This document shows, piece by piece, positions 1-9,856 of a stretch of 64,000 bases of DNA. The notes below the pieces were generated by a model. The model was not told the origin of the DNA. It searched no databases and worked only from the letters and a program-made list of their open reading frames with translations. The stretch is from the NCBI GenBank assembly GCA_003152015.1, contig PLZF01000090.1, forward strand, positions 34,133 to 98,132, read 5' to 3'. A program made the position numbers and the translations under genes. Within the stretch, counting starts at the first letter, position 1, and each line of letters begins with the position of its first letter. This DNA is from Acidimicrobiaceae bacterium. GTDB lineage: Bacteria; Actinomycetota; Acidimicrobiia; Acidimicrobiales; RAAP-2.

Positions 1-78
1 GCAGTGACGGTTTCGGAAGTGCGCCTCCTGGTCGATCCGGACTGACCGGGTTCGCCGGGTGGCCTACAGTCACTAGTC

Positions 79-1260
79 ATGTCGGCGTCTTCTCTCTCCC
101 TCGGATCGGCCGTACCGATCCTTCCTGACTACAACGGCGCCTGCCTGGCCACCCTGGTACCGGCCCTGTTGTCAGGGTTCGCGGGGGGCAAGGGCGATGC
201 CGGACAACCTCCGACCTGGCTCCCCTCTCCGGCCCGTGAGGCGAACCAGATTGTTCTGTTGATCGTGGACGGGCTGGGATGGGAGCAACTGACCGCGCGT
301 CGTGAGCTGGCTCCCACCCTGACCGGAGCCGCCGGCAGTGAACTATCGATTACCTCGGTGGCTCCGACCACCACCGCCTGTGCGCTCACGTCCATCGCCA
401 CCGGTCGTCCGCCCGCCGATCACGGTCTCCTGGGGTACCGGTTGGCCACCCCGAACGCGGAGATCATGAACGTGCTCCGGTGGACAGTGGGCACCTACCG
501 TCCGCGGGACGCCCGCCAGGAGTTACCGGCCTCCGCCTTTCAGCCGTACCCGCCGTTCCCCGGAGCAACCCATCCGGTGCCGGTGGTCTCCCGGGGCGAA
601 TTCGGAGGCACCGGGTTCACCGCCGCCCACCTCGGGGCCTCTCCGCTGGCCGGGTACAAGATCACCTCGTCGCTCCCTCTCGAAATCCGCCGTCTGCTCG
701 GGGCCGGGGAACCATTCGTCTACGCCTACTACGACGGTATCGACAAGGTGGCCCACGAACACGGGCTGGGCGAGTATTACGACGCCGAGTTGGTCGCCGT
801 CGACAGGTTGGTGGCTGATATCGCCTCCGAGCTGGCCCAGGGGGCGGTGCTGGTGGTCAGCGCCGACCATGGCCAGATCGAGGTGGGGGCCAATGTGGAG
901 TTGTTGGGCCGCGAGACGATGGCCGGCACCCGTTTTCTGTCGGGCGAGGGCCGGTTCCGCTGGCTGCATGCCCGGCCCGGTGCCGCCGATGACCTGTTGG
1001 CCACGGTGACTGAGCAGTATCACGACACCACTTGGGTCATGAGTCGGGATCAACTCATCGACGAGGGATGGTTCGGCGGACCTCTCCGTGACGGTGTGAT
1101 CGATCGGCTCGGCGACGTCGCACTGATACCTCATGCGCCCATTGCCTTCCTCGACCCCGCCGACGCCGGGGAGACCACCCTGGCGGCCCGACACGGTTCG
1201 TTGACCGCCGACGAAATGCTGGTCCCTTTGGTCGCCATCGCGTCAGATGGCAATATCTGA
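79..1260 (+). CDS. Alkaline phosphatase / type I phosphodiesterase-nucleotide pyrophosphatase family protein
   Basis: ORF with LLIVDGLGWEQL, APTTTACALTSIATGRPPADHGLLGY and VSADHGQIEVG metal-site motifs of the alkaline phosphatase superfamily. Confidence 0.85.
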   Translation: MSASSLSLGSAVPILPDYNGACLATLVPALLSGFAGGKGDAGQPPTWLPSPAREANQIVLLIVDGLGWEQLTARRELAPTLTGAAGSELSITSVAPTTTACALTSIATGRPPADHGLLGYRLATPNAEIMNVLRWTVGTYRPRDARQELPASAFQPYPPFPGATHPVPVVSRGEFGGTGFTAAHLGASPLAGYKITSSLPLEIRRLLGAGEPFVYAYYDGIDKVAHEHGLGEYYDAELVAVDRLVADIASELAQGAVLVVSADHGQIEVGANVELLGRETMAGTRFLSGEGRFRWLHARPGAADDLLATVTEQYHDTTWVMSRDQLIDEGWFGGPLRDGVIDRLGDVALIPHAPIAFLDPADAGETTLAARHGSLTADEMLVPLVAIASDGNI

Positions 1261-1262
1261 CC

Positions 1263-1787
1263 ATGGACAACGACGGACCCAACCCGGCTGAACATCCGCC
1301 CGCCCTGCAACCCGAGGTCGTCGACCCGGTGAATGATACGGCCGGAGAGAAGCAATCGGACGATGGCGCCCTCGACGAGAAGCGGACGGAGTCGATCGAG
1401 AAGCCGGCCAAGCTCCTTCGTATCGGGTCCATGGTCAAGCAGCTCCTCGAAGAGGTCCGCCAAGCCCCCTTGGACGAACTCAGTCGGGGACGCCTTCGCG
1501 AAATCTACGAACAGTCGGTCCGGGAGTTGGCCGATGGCCTCTCCGACGACCTGGCCGCCGAGCTCGATCGGGTCTCCATTCCCTTCGAAACCCCAACCCC
1601 GTCCGACGCCGAGCTGCGCATTGCTCACGCCCAGTTGGTGGGCTGGCTCGAGGGGCTCTTCCATGGGATTCAGGCCACCTTGGTGGCCCAGCAGGTGGTC
1701 GCTCGTGCCCAGCTCGACGAGATGCGTCAGCAGGCCTTGCCGCCGGGAGGTGGGCCACCGGTCTCCCGTCCCGGCACCTATCTCTGA
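1263..1787 (+). CDS. bpa: Bacterial proteasome activator Bpa-like (DUF2587)
   Basis: Helical core IEKPAKLLRIGSMVKQLLEEVRQAPLDELSRGRLREIYEQSVREL...LRIAHAQLVGWLEGLFHGIQATL and C-terminal GTYL resembling the GQYL tail of mycobacterial Bpa. Confidence 0.8.
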   Translation: MDNDGPNPAEHPPALQPEVVDPVNDTAGEKQSDDGALDEKRTESIEKPAKLLRIGSMVKQLLEEVRQAPLDELSRGRLREIYEQSVRELADGLSDDLAAELDRVSIPFETPTPSDAELRIAHAQLVGWLEGLFHGIQATLVAQQVVARAQLDEMRQQALPPGGGPPVSRPGTYL

Positions 1788-1926
1788 CCCGGGCCCAGCC
1801 CCCGGTGCGGGTCCCCACCGGGTGGTGGCTCGCGCTATGGTCGGAATCACACCGCTGTAACTCCTCCACAGCCTGTGGAGGAGCTGGGTCGGTGATCGTC
1901 GAAATGACGAGGAAGGCGCCAGTTCG

Positions 1927-4900
1927 TTGGCATCACGGTCGTTCACACATCTGCACACCCACACCGAGTTCTCGATGCTCGACGGTGCCGCCCGGGTCGA
2001 CGATCTCGTTCGGGCGGCGGTGGAGGACGGCCAACCGGCCCTCGGGATCACCGATCACGGGAACATGTACGGAGTCCTCGACTTCTACGCCGCCTGTCGC
2101 AAAGCCGGCATCAATCCGGTTATCGGCACCGAGGCCTACATGGCGGCCGAGTCCCGACTCGAACGGCCGGTGCGACGAGGAAAGGTGGACGACACCGGAG
2201 GCGATGTCGAGGGCGGGGAAAAGCTCTACTACCACCTCACCTTGCTGGCCGAGACCACCGAGGGATACCGCAACCTGCTGAAACTGTCATCGGCGGCCTA
2301 CCTCGAGGGCTACTACTACAAGCCTCGGGTCGACTGGGAGTTGCTCGAACGGCATCACGCCGGACTGATCGCCACCACCGGATGCCTGGGCGGGGTGGTC
2401 CTCCAGGCACTCCTGGCCAACGATCAGGTGAAGGCCGAGGGTTTGGCCGCTCGTCTCCAGGACATCTTCGGCAAGGACAATTTGTTCGTCGAACTCCAAG
2501 ATCACGGGCTGCCGGCCCAGCGAAAGACCAATCCGGTCCTGGTGGAGATCGCCCGGAGGATCGGGGCTCCCCTCCTTGCCACCAACGATAGCCATTACAC
2601 CCACCGCGAAGACCATGTTGCCCACGACGCGTTGTTGTGCGTCCAGACCGGTGCCCTCATTGCCGACCCGAAGCGCTTCAAGTTCGAGGGCGCGGAACAC
2701 TATCTGAAGTCGGCGGCGGAGATGCGGCATCTCTTCGGCGAACTCCCCGAAGCCTGCGACAACACCTTGCTCATCGCCCAGAGAGCCAACGTCGAGATCG
2801 AGTTCGGTCACCCGAGTCTTCCGCAGTTTCCGGTCCCCGACGAGTTCGTCGGCGACTCCTACGAGGTCCGCGCTGCCCAGTACCTCCGTCACCTGAGCAT
2901 CGAAGGGGCCAAGGAGCGCTACGGCCACCCCATCCCTGCTCCCGTACTCGAACGGCTCGACTACGAGCTCGGTGTGATCGGTGAGATGGGATTTTCCGCC
3001 TACTTCCTGGTGGTCTGGGACCTCATTCACTTTGCCCGGTCACGGGGAATCCGGGTGGGGCCGGGGCGAGGATCGGCGGCGGGTTGCTGCGTGGCGTACT
3101 GCCTGAAGATCGTCGACCTCGATCCCATCCGTTACGACCTCCTGTTCGAGCGCTTCCTCAACCCGGGCCGGACACAGATGCCCGACATCGACATGGACTT
3201 CGACGAGCGCTACCGCGGTGACATGATCAAGTACGCGGCCGAGCGGTATGGGTCGGACCACGTGGCCCAAATCGTCACGTTCTCGACCATCAAGGCGCGG
3301 GCGGCGGTGCGTGACGCCGCGCGGGTGCTCGGCAAGCTCTACGGGGTGGGCGACAAGATCGCCAAAGCCATGCCGCCACTAATGATGGGGCGCGACACGC
3401 CGTTGAACGCCTGTCTGACCAAGACCGAAGGGTTCGAAGAGGGCTTCGCCGCCGCGGGCGAACTTCGCACCATGTACGAGACCGACCCGGAAGCCAAAGA
3501 GGTCATCGACGTGGCCAAGGGTCTCGAGGGCCTCCGTCGCCAAGATGGCATCCACGCCGCCGCGGTGGTCATCACCGACCAACCGCTCACCGAGTACGTA
3601 CCCATCCAACGAAAACCCGACAGCAACAACCCCGATGACGCCCCCGTCGTCACCCAGTACGAGATGCACGGCGTCGAGAATCTCGGGCTGTTGAAGATGG
3701 ACTTCCTCGGGCTTCGCAACCTTTCGGTGATTGAACGAGCGCTCGACCTGATTCAGGTCTCCACCGGGGAGCGCCCCGACATCGACAGCATCCCCCTCGA
3801 TGACGAGAAGACATTCGCCATGTTGCGCAAGGGCGATTCGATGGGTGTGTTCCAGCTCGAAGGCGGACCCATGCGATCATTGATGCGATCGCTGGCGCCT
3901 ACCACCTTCGATGATGTGGCGGCTCTTGTTGCCCTGTATCGGCCCGGGCCGATGGCGGCGAATATGCACCGCGACTATGCCGACCGGAAGAACGGCCGAC
4001 AGGCGGTCACCTACCTCCACGACGACTTGGCAGAGATTTTGGCCGATACCTACGGTCTCATGATCTACCAGGAGTCGGTCATGCGGGTCGCCCAGAAGTT
4101 CGCCGGCTACTCCTTGGCTGAAGCTGACAACTTGCGCAAGGCGACCGGTAAAAAGGACCGGGTCCTCATTCAGGCGGAGCGGAACAAGTTTGTCATCGGC
4201 TGCGAAACTCAGGGTTATGGCAAAAAACTCGGCACTGCCTTGTTCAACATCATCGAGCCATTCGCCGATTACGCTTTCAACAAATCCCATTCCTACGGGT
4301 ACGGCTACATCGCCTATCAGACCGCGTGGCTGAAGGCCCATTACCCCGTCGAGTACCTGGCCGCTCTGCTCACCTCGGTCAAGGACACCAAAGACAAGAC
4401 GGCCGTCTATCTGGCCGAGTGCCGCTCACTCGGGATTCAGGTACTCGTCCCCGATGTCAACCGCTCGCTCTCCGACTTCGCGGCCGACTACTCGAGACGT
4501 GACACGTCGGAAGAAGGGACCTTGGGGGACATTACCTTCGGGATGGCCGCTATCCGCAATGTCGGCCAGGGGTTGGTGGGCCACATCGTGGCCGAACGCC
4601 AAAAAAACGGGCCCTTTGTCGATTTCTATGACTTCTGCCAAAGGGTCGACCCCCAGGTGCTGAATAAGCGGACCATCGAGTCGTTGATCAAGGCCGGAGG
4701 ATTCGACTCTCTGGGTCATCCACGCCGCGGTCTCTTTCTTGTGTACGAAGAGATCACCGATCTCACCCTCGAGCGCCGGCGCCAACACGACGCTGGGGTG
4801 GTGTCGCTGTTCGCCTCCATCGAAGTCGAGACCCAGGGGCACACCGTGGGATTCAGCGATACCCGGATCCCCATTCCCGATGTCGAGTTCGAGAAGACCC

Positions 4901-5556
4901 AACGCCTCGCCTTCGAGAAGGAGATGCTCGGGCTTTACATCAGCGATCACCCGTTGATGGGCCTGGAGGGATCGCTCTCCCGGCTCACCGACTGCACCCT
5001 GGCCGAACTCCGAAGTATCGACCCCGAGGCCCCCGGGGGTGAGAGCGCTTCCGGCGCCGGTGGATACGGGAGCGAGGGCCAGGTTCGCCTGGCCGGCGGT
5101 GTCATCACCGAACTTTCGCGCCGCTACACCAAAAAAGGCGACCTCATGGCCAGCTTTGTACTCGAGGACCTGCAGGCGTCCATCGATGTCTTCGTATTCC
5201 CCAAGACGATGAGTGAGTACGGTGCCCTTCTCGACGATGACGCCATCGTATTGGTCAAGGGCCGCATCGATATGCGCGACGACCAGGTGAAGTTGATCTG
5301 CCTCGAGATTCAGCGCCCCAATCTGACCACCGATGGCTCGATCGACCTTCGGATCTCTCTTCCGATCAATGCGCTCACCGACACCAAAGTCACTGCGTTG
5401 AAGCGGCTACTTTCCGAGCACCCCGGAGACTCCCCGGTGTTTCTCCATGTCGGGCAGAAAGTCATCCGACTACCGCCCGAATTCAGGGTCGACAGCCGCC
5501 GGGGGCTGATCGGTGAGCTGAGAGTGCTCCTCGGTCCCAACGCCATCCAGAGTTGA
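1927..5556 (+). CDS. dnaE: DNA polymerase III alpha subunit
   Basis: 1209 aa with PHP domain (FTHLHTHTEFSMLDG) and PDIDMDFDERYRGDMIKY polymerase motif; TTG start. Confidence 0.97.
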   Translation: MASRSFTHLHTHTEFSMLDGAARVDDLVRAAVEDGQPALGITDHGNMYGVLDFYAACRKAGINPVIGTEAYMAAESRLERPVRRGKVDDTGGDVEGGEKLYYHLTLLAETTEGYRNLLKLSSAAYLEGYYYKPRVDWELLERHHAGLIATTGCLGGVVLQALLANDQVKAEGLAARLQDIFGKDNLFVELQDHGLPAQRKTNPVLVEIARRIGAPLLATNDSHYTHREDHVAHDALLCVQTGALIADPKRFKFEGAEHYLKSAAEMRHLFGELPEACDNTLLIAQRANVEIEFGHPSLPQFPVPDEFVGDSYEVRAAQYLRHLSIEGAKERYGHPIPAPVLERLDYELGVIGEMGFSAYFLVVWDLIHFARSRGIRVGPGRGSAAGCCVAYCLKIVDLDPIRYDLLFERFLNPGRTQMPDIDMDFDERYRGDMIKYAAERYGSDHVAQIVTFSTIKARAAVRDAARVLGKLYGVGDKIAKAMPPLMMGRDTPLNACLTKTEGFEEGFAAAGELRTMYETDPEAKEVIDVAKGLEGLRRQDGIHAAAVVITDQPLTEYVPIQRKPDSNNPDDAPVVTQYEMHGVENLGLLKMDFLGLRNLSVIERALDLIQVSTGERPDIDSIPLDDEKTFAMLRKGDSMGVFQLEGGPMRSLMRSLAPTTFDDVAALVALYRPGPMAANMHRDYADRKNGRQAVTYLHDDLAEILADTYGLMIYQESVMRVAQKFAGYSLAEADNLRKATGKKDRVLIQAERNKFVIGCETQGYGKKLGTALFNIIEPFADYAFNKSHSYGYGYIAYQTAWLKAHYPVEYLAALLTSVKDTKDKTAVYLAECRSLGIQVLVPDVNRSLSDFAADYSRRDTSEEGTLGDITFGMAAIRNVGQGLVGHIVAERQKNGPFVDFYDFCQRVDPQVLNKRTIESLIKAGGFDSLGHPRRGLFLVYEEITDLTLERRRQHDAGVVSLFASIEVETQGHTVGFSDTRIPIPDVEFEKTQRLAFEKEMLGLYISDHPLMGLEGSLSRLTDCTLAELRSIDPEAPGGESASGAGGYGSEGQVRLAGGVITELSRRYTKKGDLMASFVLEDLQASIDVFVFPKTMSEYGALLDDDAIVLVKGRIDMRDDQVKLICLEIQRPNLTTDGSIDLRISLPINALTDTKVTALKRLLSEHPGDSPVFLHVGQKVIRLPPEFRVDSRRGLIGELRVLLGPNAIQS

Positions 5557-5784
5557 CCCTTTGACTCGATATTCACGAATTCCCTGGCCACAGCCGTGTT
5601 TACCCCTCATTCACCGGCTTTTTGGGTGCCCCTGGATGGGGCCGGCGGACACTGAATGGGACAAGTGCCGTCAAATCCCGTAAAATTGGCGGACGGCTCC
5701 CGCTCAGGGGCACCGATGGCCCGTGTTGGCGGTGCCCGGGGTGCTTGTGGCGGACCCGAGTCGCCGGCTGAGGCCGCAGGGCAA

Positions 5785-6480
5785 ATGAGGAGTATGGAAC
5801 GGCTTATGTCCATTCAGGTGGAGACCAAGGACTGCACATCACTAAGTGACGCCGAGTTGGCCGAAATGGCCGATCTTTGCGCGATACGAGAACCCCACTT
5901 CGACATCGGCTTCCTGTCGAAACAGCGCGAGGAGTGGGTATTGGTAACCCGTGCCCGGGAGGGGAACAAACTCCGGGGCTATTCCTTCTCCACCCTTGAA
6001 CGTATCGGCGGCACGCCGTCGTTGTTGATAGGCGTGGGCACCATCGACCGCACCGCCCGGGCCGACACGGTCCTCCGGTCCATGATGGGCGACAAATACC
6101 GTCGGGCGCTGTTGGCATTCCCTGACGAAGACGTCCTGGTCGGCACCCGCCTTCTGGCCCCCGAGGGCTTTCGCGCCTTCGCCGGCCTCACTGACGTGGT
6201 TCCGGGGCCGGATCACAAAGCCACCGGCGAGGAGCGGGCCTGGGGACGTCGTCTGGCCAAGCGATTCGGTGCCGAGGCCCGCATCGACGACCGCACCTTT
6301 TTGATCAAGGGCGATGGGTGCGAATCCGGGGGGTTTGATATCGGCAGTTCAAAGACTCCGGTACCTGAAGAGGTGACGATCATCTTCGAGAAGAACAATG
6401 CTTCATCCGGCGGCCGGTTGGTGACCTTTGGATGGGCCATGGCCGAGGATCTGGCCGCAGGAAGACTCGGTGGTCACTGA
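5785..6480 (+). CDS. Conserved hypothetical protein (GNAT-like fold possible)
   Basis: Long ORF with coding-like composition; ATG at 5785 or 5806 more plausible than the track start at 5656. Confidence 0.6.
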   Translation: MRSMERLMSIQVETKDCTSLSDAELAEMADLCAIREPHFDIGFLSKQREEWVLVTRAREGNKLRGYSFSTLERIGGTPSLLIGVGTIDRTARADTVLRSMMGDKYRRALLAFPDEDVLVGTRLLAPEGFRAFAGLTDVVPGPDHKATGEERAWGRRLAKRFGAEARIDDRTFLIKGDGCESGGFDIGSSKTPVPEEVTIIFEKNNASSGGRLVTFGWAMAEDLAAGRLGGH

Positions 6481-6552
6481 TCCGATCCCCCACCTGCCTT
6501 AGGTCCGACCACCACTCGCGTGCCGAACCGTCCCAGGCAATAGCATGACCAC

Positions 6553-7002
6553 GTGAAGGTTTCGACCCGGGGAGACTATGCCAGCCGAGCTCTGTTGTCC
6601 TTGGCCCTGCATACCGAGAGCGACGGTCCCACCGCGGTCCGGGATATCGCTGAGCGGACAGGTCTCCCCCAGCCCTACCTCGAGCAGATTCTGTTGGCGC
6701 TGAAAGGAGCGGGCTTGGTCCGCTCGAAACGTGGCGTGGGGGGCGGCTATGCGCTGGCCCGCTCGCCCGAGGACATCACTTTGTCGCAGATCGTCAGTGC
6801 CGTGGACGGACCCATTGTGGCCGGAGACTTCGGCCTAGCTCACGAAAACGGGGCGTGTGACCATGAGGGCCAGTGCGTCCTCTTGGATGTCTGGGCCGAC
6901 GTCGGCGAGCACATGCGGACCCACCTCGACTCGTTCAGACTGGCAGACATGGTGAGGCGCGCCCAGGGCCGGGTATCCGCCCTCCCCAAGAACTCCAACT
7001 GA
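6553..7002 (+). CDS. Rrf2 family transcriptional regulator
   Basis: MKVSTRGDYASRALLSLALH...DIAERTGLPQPYLEQILLALKGAGLVRSKRGVGGGY, classic Rrf2 wHTH; CX5C downstream. Confidence 0.92.
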   Translation: MKVSTRGDYASRALLSLALHTESDGPTAVRDIAERTGLPQPYLEQILLALKGAGLVRSKRGVGGGYALARSPEDITLSQIVSAVDGPIVAGDFGLAHENGACDHEGQCVLLDVWADVGEHMRTHLDSFRLADMVRRAQGRVSALPKNSN

Positions 7003-7041
7003 CCAGGGTTCGGCGGCCAGATCCCGTGAAGCAATGACACC

Positions 7042-8154
7042 ATGACCGTCGTGAGGGGTCTGGTGTTGGCACTCGGCATCGTGGTGCTGGTGATGAACGC
7101 CGCCAGCACCATCCGGATCCTGATTGTCCCCCGGGCGGCCACCGGGGTGGCCACGATGCCGATGCGGTCGGTGAGGGTGGCATTCCGCCGGCTGGCCCAA
7201 CTGGCTCGTTCCTATGTGGCCAAGGACCGAATTCTGGCCTTGAGCGAGCCCGTGGCCCTCATGGCCCAGCTGGGCACCTGGCTGGTGACCTCGGTCATCG
7301 GATTCATGCTGGCCATCTGGGGCCTCGGTAGCGGCGCTCTCAGTGCCGCGTTCATCGAGGCGGGCTCATCGGTATCCACCCTTGGCTTCGCCCACGGGGT
7401 CGGCAACGGCAACCAAACGGTCGACTTCGTTGCTGCCGGTACGGGCATGGTCTTGGTGGCGCTCCAGATCGCCTATCTGCCCACCATCTACAGCGCATAT
7501 AACCGCCGGGAGACGTTTGTCACCCTCCTCGAGAGTCGGGCCGGGGCACCGGCCTGGGGCCCGGAGATCTTGATCCGTCACCACCTGGTTGGTCTCATTG
7601 CCGATCTGCCCGATTTGTACGCCGATTGGGAACGGTGGGGCGCGGATGTTGCCGAGAGCCACACCAGCTATCCGTCGTTGATGTACCTGCGATCGCCCCG
7701 GGCGCAGAACTCCTGGGTGGTCAGCCTCATTGCCGTCATGGACTCGGCCGCCATCGCCCTCGCCGTCGACCCGGAGGGAACCCCCATCCAGGCTCGGATG
7801 TGCGTGCGGATGGGCTTCACCTGTCTCCGTGACATCGCCCAGGTGATCGGCATCCCGTTTAACCCCGATCCAAACTCGGATGACGACATCGCGCTGCCGC
7901 GCCAGGAATTCGACGCCGCCTACATGCGCCTCCACGAAATCGGGTACCCGATCTCACGTGAGGTCGACGATGCCTGGGCCCATTTCCGGGGGTGGCGGGT
8001 CAACTATGAGAGCGTGGCCTACGCCCTGGCGGCCATCCTCGATGCCCCGCCCGCCCGCTGGTCGGGCCCACGCCGGATGTTCCGCGGAGAGTCGCTTTCA
8101 CCCGATCGCCCAATCGACCGCCAGCCCGGAGGGGCGGCTCGCGAGATCAATTGA
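7042..8154 (+). CDS. Membrane protein with ion-channel-like pore module
   Basis: N-terminal TM, then TM - FIEAGSSVSTLGFAHG - TM arrangement, then soluble C-terminal domain. Confidence 0.6.
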   Translation: MTVVRGLVLALGIVVLVMNAASTIRILIVPRAATGVATMPMRSVRVAFRRLAQLARSYVAKDRILALSEPVALMAQLGTWLVTSVIGFMLAIWGLGSGALSAAFIEAGSSVSTLGFAHGVGNGNQTVDFVAAGTGMVLVALQIAYLPTIYSAYNRRETFVTLLESRAGAPAWGPEILIRHHLVGLIADLPDLYADWERWGADVAESHTSYPSLMYLRSPRAQNSWVVSLIAVMDSAAIALAVDPEGTPIQARMCVRMGFTCLRDIAQVIGIPFNPDPNSDDDIALPRQEFDAAYMRLHEIGYPISREVDDAWAHFRGWRVNYESVAYALAAILDAPPARWSGPRRMFRGESLSPDRPIDRQPGGAAREIN

Positions 8155-8722
8155 GGTTCCAGCGCACGACCACTGGACAGGCACGCTCCCAGCCCAGGAT
8201 GCTGATGGAAGCCGGATCGAGGGCGAAGCACCTCCCTTCCCTCGGGTCGAGGCCAAGCCAGCGGGCGGCCAACACCCGAAGTACGTGGCCGTGGGCGAAA
8301 CACACCACATCGCCATCGGTGGCCCGGATCCGCTCGATGACCCGGTCAACCCGGGCCGCCACCTCCTGAATCGTCTCGCCACCCGGAGCGCCATCGGTGA
8401 AGAGATCCCATTGTGGCCTTTCCCTCAAGATCTCAGCCGTCGTCAGCCCTTCCAAGGAGCCGTAGTCCCACTCGGCAAGATCAGGTTCGATTTCCGCCTT
8501 GTTCCCGAGTCCGGCAAGCCGGCAGGTTTCCCTGGCCCGGGCCAATGGGCTGGTCAGGACCGAGTGGAACTCATGGGAGGACAGCGGTGTCTGCAGCGCT
8601 TCGGCCTGAACCGTCCCCGTGGGCAAGAGGGGCAGGTCGGTCTGCCCGGTATGCCGGTGATGGAGGCTCCACTCCGTTTCACCGTGACGTACCACGAAAC
8701 ACCGATTATCCTGGTAATTCAT
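8147..8722 (-). CDS. Histidine phosphatase family protein
   Basis: CFVVRHGETEWSLHHRHTGQTDLPL...DVVCFAHGHVLRVLAARWLGL; ATG at 8722 preferred over the track start. Confidence 0.93.
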   Translation of the reverse strand: MNYQDNRCFVVRHGETEWSLHHRHTGQTDLPLLPTGTVQAEALQTPLSSHEFHSVLTSPLARARETCRLAGLGNKAEIEPDLAEWDYGSLEGLTTAEILRERPQWDLFTDGAPGGETIQEVAARVDRVIERIRATDGDVVCFAHGHVLRVLAARWLGLDPREGRCFALDPASISILGWERACPVVVRWNLN

Positions 8723-8881
8723 TGTGCTGACCGACCATTTCGGACGTAGATGTGCAAACCGGCCGGGAAACGGGTAGTTATTCAACCGGGAGAATCGCAT
8801 GCGCCATGCCACTGCAGGAATGTCCGGCGCTCCCCGGGCGTTGAGAGTAGTGCAACCCACATGAGAAGGGTGAAACCAGGC

Positions 8882-9814
8882 ATGACAACTCGCACGTTGA
8901 CCACCAGCAACGGTCAGAATAAGACGAACGCCCCGACCGGCACGGGGAAGGGGCGCGCCGCCACCTCGCCGACCGCGGCGCGCAGCCGCGGAGCCGATGC
9001 AGACAGCCTGGGCCTCTTCCTCCGCGATCTCGACCATCACCCGCTTCCCGACCATGAAGCACAGACCGAATTGGCCAAACGGGTGGCGGCCGGTGACGAG
9101 GATGCCCGCCGGGAGATGGCGGCGGCCAACTTGCGCCTGGTCATCCACTGGGCCCGGCGGTATCAGGACCGCGGGGTCGACCTTCCCGATCTCATCCAAG
9201 AGGGCACCTTCGGTCTGATGCGGGCTGTCGACAAGTTCGACTGGGAACGCGGCTTCCGGTTCTCCACCTATGCCACCTGGTGGATCCGCCAGGCCTTACA
9301 GCGAGCCGTCCAACAGCATGGTCGGACCATCCGCCTTCCGATGGAGGTAGCCGAGCGCAATCAGCAAGTCGAGGCGGCCACCTGGGAACTCACCCATCAA
9401 CTACAGCGTCCGCCTACTGACGCCGAGCTGGATGATGCCACCAATACCACCGCCGACGTGCGGGATGACCTCACCCGGGTCGCCCGGGTGGTGGCCAGCC
9501 TCGACCAGCCGGCCACCACCGACTCGACCTCCACGCTGGGTGATTTGGTGTCGACCGACAGCAACGAGTTCGAGGACGAGGTCGCCTCCGAGCTCACGTT
9601 CGGGATGGTGCGCAACGCCCTGGACCGGCTCACCGACTTGCAACGAGCGGTCATCCGCAATCGGTTTGGATTCGATGGCTCTGACCCCGCATCGCTCCAG
9701 ACGACAGCGGAACGGCTAGGGGTGGGTGTCCGAAAGGTACGCCAAGCCGAAGCCGAGGCTCTGGGGATCCTGGCCGACAGCGAGGCTCTCGAGGCGGCTC
9801 ACGAAGCAGCCTGA
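8882..9814 (+). CDS. RNA polymerase sigma factor, sigma-70 family (group 2-like)
   Basis: NLRLVIHWARRYQDRGVDLPDLIQEGTFGLMRAVDKFDWERGFRFSTYATWWIRQALQRAV region 2; regions 3 and 4 follow. Confidence 0.93.
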   Translation: MTTRTLTTSNGQNKTNAPTGTGKGRAATSPTAARSRGADADSLGLFLRDLDHHPLPDHEAQTELAKRVAAGDEDARREMAAANLRLVIHWARRYQDRGVDLPDLIQEGTFGLMRAVDKFDWERGFRFSTYATWWIRQALQRAVQQHGRTIRLPMEVAERNQQVEAATWELTHQLQRPPTDAELDDATNTTADVRDDLTRVARVVASLDQPATTDSTSTLGDLVSTDSNEFEDEVASELTFGMVRNALDRLTDLQRAVIRNRFGFDGSDPASLQTTAERLGVGVRKVRQAEAEALGILADSEALEAAHEAA

Positions 9815-9817
9815 CGG

Positions 9818-9856
9818 TGACGGGTACCGGCGAGAAGAATTCGCCGGTACCCGTCA
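9818..9856. terminator. Putative bidirectional terminator between convergent sigma factor and rluD genes
   Basis: Perfect 16-bp inverted repeat TGACGGGTACCGGCGA / TCGCCGGTACCCGTCA with 7-nt loop GAAGAAT; right arm includes the rluD stop codon. Confidence 0.75.

Noticed and set aside
8147-9199. 350-aa version of the histidine phosphatase
   Set aside because: N-terminal part is antisense to the sigma factor; family similarity begins at MNYQDNRCFVVRHGE.
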